A DNA stretch of 8,473 nucleotides from Vicinamibacteria bacterium (lineage in GTDB: Bacteria; Acidobacteriota; Vicinamibacteria; Fen-336; JAGNNV01): assembly GCA_016650185.1 (NCBI GenBank), contig JAENWE010000231.1, positions 1-8,473 on the forward strand, read 5' to 3'. The position numbers were made by a program, and so were the translations under genes. Below the pieces are notes generated by a model. It saw only the letters and a program-made list of their open reading frames with translations. It was not told the DNA's origin and made no database searches. Shown in pieces: positions 5,509 through 8,473 of the stretch. How positions within the stretch are numbered: position 1 is the stretch's first letter; every line of letters starts with the position of its first letter.

Positions 5509-6751
5509 TCCGTCATCTTTTCAAACTCATCTGGAATCGCAAGCGCGCGAACGCTCTGGTCATCTCGGAGATCTTCGTCTGCTTCCTGGTGCTCTTCGCG
5601 GTCCTGACCCAGATCCTGTACAACGTCTCCAACTACCGGAAGCCGCTTGGGTTTGCCTATGCCAACGTTTCCGGGCTCAACCTGCGCCTCCAGGACAACG
5701 AAGGCGGGCGTCAGACCTCTCTCACAGGCTCCGCAGCGATGTCCGAGCCTGTTGCCGAGAATCCCTACCAGGATCGACAACGCGCCCTCTTGCAGGTGGT
5801 GAAGGCGGATCCAGCGGTTGAGGACGCCGCCTGGGCTGCTCCGCTGCCCATGTCGCACTCGAACGAGACCCGCAGCCTGATGTTCCGAAAGCACCGCGTG
5901 CGGTATTCCATGGCGCGCTGCACCGACGAATACAAGGACGTGATGGGGATCGAGATCACACGTGGCCGATGGTTCTCGCCGGAGGACGATGGAGGCGGCT
6001 ATGAGGCGATGGTGATCACCGAAGCCCTGGCCAGGCTCGCTTTCGGCGACGAGGATCCGGTGGGGAAGTCCTTCACCGCGGACCGGAGCGAGAGCGGCGA
6101 GCCTCTTCCCGAGAAGCGAGTGGTGGGGGTGATGGGCGCCTTCCGGCAGGAAGGCGAGATGGACGCCCAGGACGTCTATGCCCTGAGCCGACTGGAGTAC
6201 TCCGGCCGCCCGATGAGCAGCATTGACGGGATGGCTCTGCGGCTGAAGCCCGGTTCTGACGCCTCGGTGGAGGCGCGCATCACCGCGTCGCTTCTGGCCG
6301 CGGCCCCCGACTTCTCCTTCAGGATGGAGCCACTGGAAGCGGCGGCAGAGTTCAACCGGCGGGCCTTCATGGCGCCGATCGCTCTTTTCGGCGTCGTCGC
6401 CTTGTTCCTGACCTTCATGGTGGCGCTCGGATTGTCGGGGGTTTTGTGGCAAAGCGTCACCAGCCGAATCCGCGAAATCGGAGTTCGGCGGGCCATGGGG
6501 GCGTCGGCGCAGGACGTCCGATGGCAGGTGATCGGGGAGTTGCTCGTAATGTCCACGATCGCCATCCTGGCTGGTGTAGTCGTCGTACTCCAGTTCCCGT
6601 TTCTGGATCTCCTGGGTGCTATGTCGCGAGGCGTCTTCGTGGCCGGTCTTTCCCTTACTATTGTCAGTCTCTACGGACTCGCGCTCGTGTGCGCCTTGCA
6701 CCCGGCGCGTCTCGCCACCACTGTCCATCCCGCCGAGGCCCTTCGCTACGA

Positions 6752-6755
<4 letters not shown>
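5505..6755 (+). CDS. ABC transporter permease, MacB/FtsX fold (second of two)
   Basis: The 416-aa protein has the same topology as its neighbour but a diverged sequence: a basic MIRHLFKLIWNRKR lead, TM1 at about residues 17-38, a periplasmic domain (about 39-285, containing EITRGRWFSPEDD and a RVVGVMGAFR strand), TM2 (about 289-312), coupling motif EIGVRRAMGAS (324-334), TM3 (about 345-365) and TM4 (about 378-397), ending PAEALRYE. This pairs with the first permease to form the likely heterodimeric transmembrane core. The start at 5505 is set by the GGAGGT five bases upstream and by the ATGA overlap with the first permease; translation is probably coupled. Its own stop overlaps the regulator start in the same way (6752-6755). 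Confidence 0.93.
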
Positions 6756-8119
<1,364 letters not shown>

Positions 8120-8246
8120 GCGGGCCCACGGCTTCGAGGTCAACGGCGCGACCGTAAGTACGATTCGATAACAAACATCGGTATCTCCCTTTCGACCGCT
8201 CAGCAGCGGGCTGCTAGATCCGTGACCGTTGGAAGAAACCAAACCA

Positions 8247-8444
8247 CCGTCATCGCGAAGGGCCTGATCGTTCTGCCTGGCCTGAAGCGATCTCGCCGTC
8301 GTGCCGAGACTGCTTCGTCCCACGCCTTCCGTCGGGGTCCTGCTGAGGACGACGGTCGAAAACGCCACATATTGGGCACTTTTCGGAATGAAGGCGTCTA
8401 CCAAATAGTCACGGACGGAGTCCGTCCACGGCTCGCAGTGACGG
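8247..8444. repeat. Nested degenerate palindromic element ('CGTCATTGCGAG'-type dispersed repeat)
   Basis: The ends are inverted copies: CCGTCATCGCGAAG (8247-8260) against CTCGCAGTGACGG (8432-8444), the latter reading CCGTCACTGCGAG on the other strand. Inside are a hairpin GAAGCGATCTCG/CGAGACTGCTTC (8284-8295 and 8305-8316, 10 of 12 paired), a second inverted pair CCGTCGT/ACGACGG (8296-8302 and 8349-8355), and a perfect 7-bp arm pair GGACGGA-G-TCCGTCC (8413-8427). The arms closely resemble the abundant repeat family with cores CGTCATTGCGAG and GAAGCAATCTCG seen in many bacterial genomes and metagenomes. No coding function is visible. The surrounding stretch 8120-8473 holds no other gene or clear terminator. 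Confidence 0.6.
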
Positions 8445-8473
8445 GAAAGTGCGTGAAATGGGGCGCATTCGAC

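Noticed and set aside
3567..6728. Several long minus-strand frames opposite the ATPase and permeases
   Set aside because: The plus-strand genes have complete family motifs, while the antisense translations are low-complexity and lack any recognisable motif.
6446..6751. N-terminal extension of the regulator upstream of 6752
   Set aside because: It lies in another frame over the second permease and would place an unrelated Arg/Pro-rich leader before a canonical receiver start (MILIVDDD).
8202..8215. AGCAG-CGGG-CTGCT hairpin as a terminator of the operon
   Set aside because: The stem is only 5 bp and no T-tract follows, so it does not meet the usual form of an intrinsic terminator.
8120..8473. 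Stop-free continuation of the regulator's frame to the window end, as a possible downstream gene
   Set aside because: It is Arg-rich, crosses the palindromic repeats, has no kinase or other motif and no good start, so it is most likely a chance opening.

Overview
The window is GC-rich bacterial DNA from a Gram-negative lineage. An Acidobacteriota-like or similar soil/sediment organism is my best guess. This rests on a trace of an ADOP-type permease N-terminus, a BACON-like remnant, a clan AA aspartic protease, and a split MacAB-like exporter tied to an NtrC-type regulator. The taxon is inference from family memory; no search was run.

Left part (1-2206) is a low-density region of old or broken genes. 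An unrecognised reading frame enters from the left edge (to 631). A small complete aspartic-protease-like gene lies on the minus strand (701-1069), but its catalytic D-T-G reads D-T-W. Then come three plus-strand remnants: a frameshifted fragment resembling the beta-propeller/FG-GAP-like C-terminus of large Acidobacteria-type proteins (1139-1359), a BACON-like fragment carrying a perfect (TGTACG)5 microsatellite (1618-1971), and about 37 codons of an ADOP-type permease N-terminus (2090-2200).

The core (2231-8119) is one coherent operon with its own control region. A cluster of CGTACG motifs with a 12+12 bp near-perfect dyad (2231-2275) lies about 75 bp upstream of a full-consensus sigma-54 -24/-12 promoter (2322-2337). 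The promoter predicts a transcript start about 2 nt before the ATG of the first gene, so the message may be leaderless. The operon encodes a HlyD/MacA-like periplasmic adaptor, a LolD/MacB-type ATPase, two different MacB/FtsX-fold permeases, and an NtrC-family sigma-54 activator (REC, AAA+, Fis-type HTH). The genes are joined by ATGA overlaps or a 4-nt gap.

Together these suggest a self-regulated tripartite efflux system. An envelope signal, received by a kinase not present in this window, would phosphorylate the regulator. The regulator would bind the CGTACG cluster, activate sigma-54 polymerase, and raise expression of the exporter and of itself. No TolC-like outer-membrane partner and no histidine kinase is visible here.

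The right end (8120-8473) has no convincing gene. It holds a nested, degenerate palindromic element of about 200 bp, of the dispersed 'CGTCATTGCGAG' kind.
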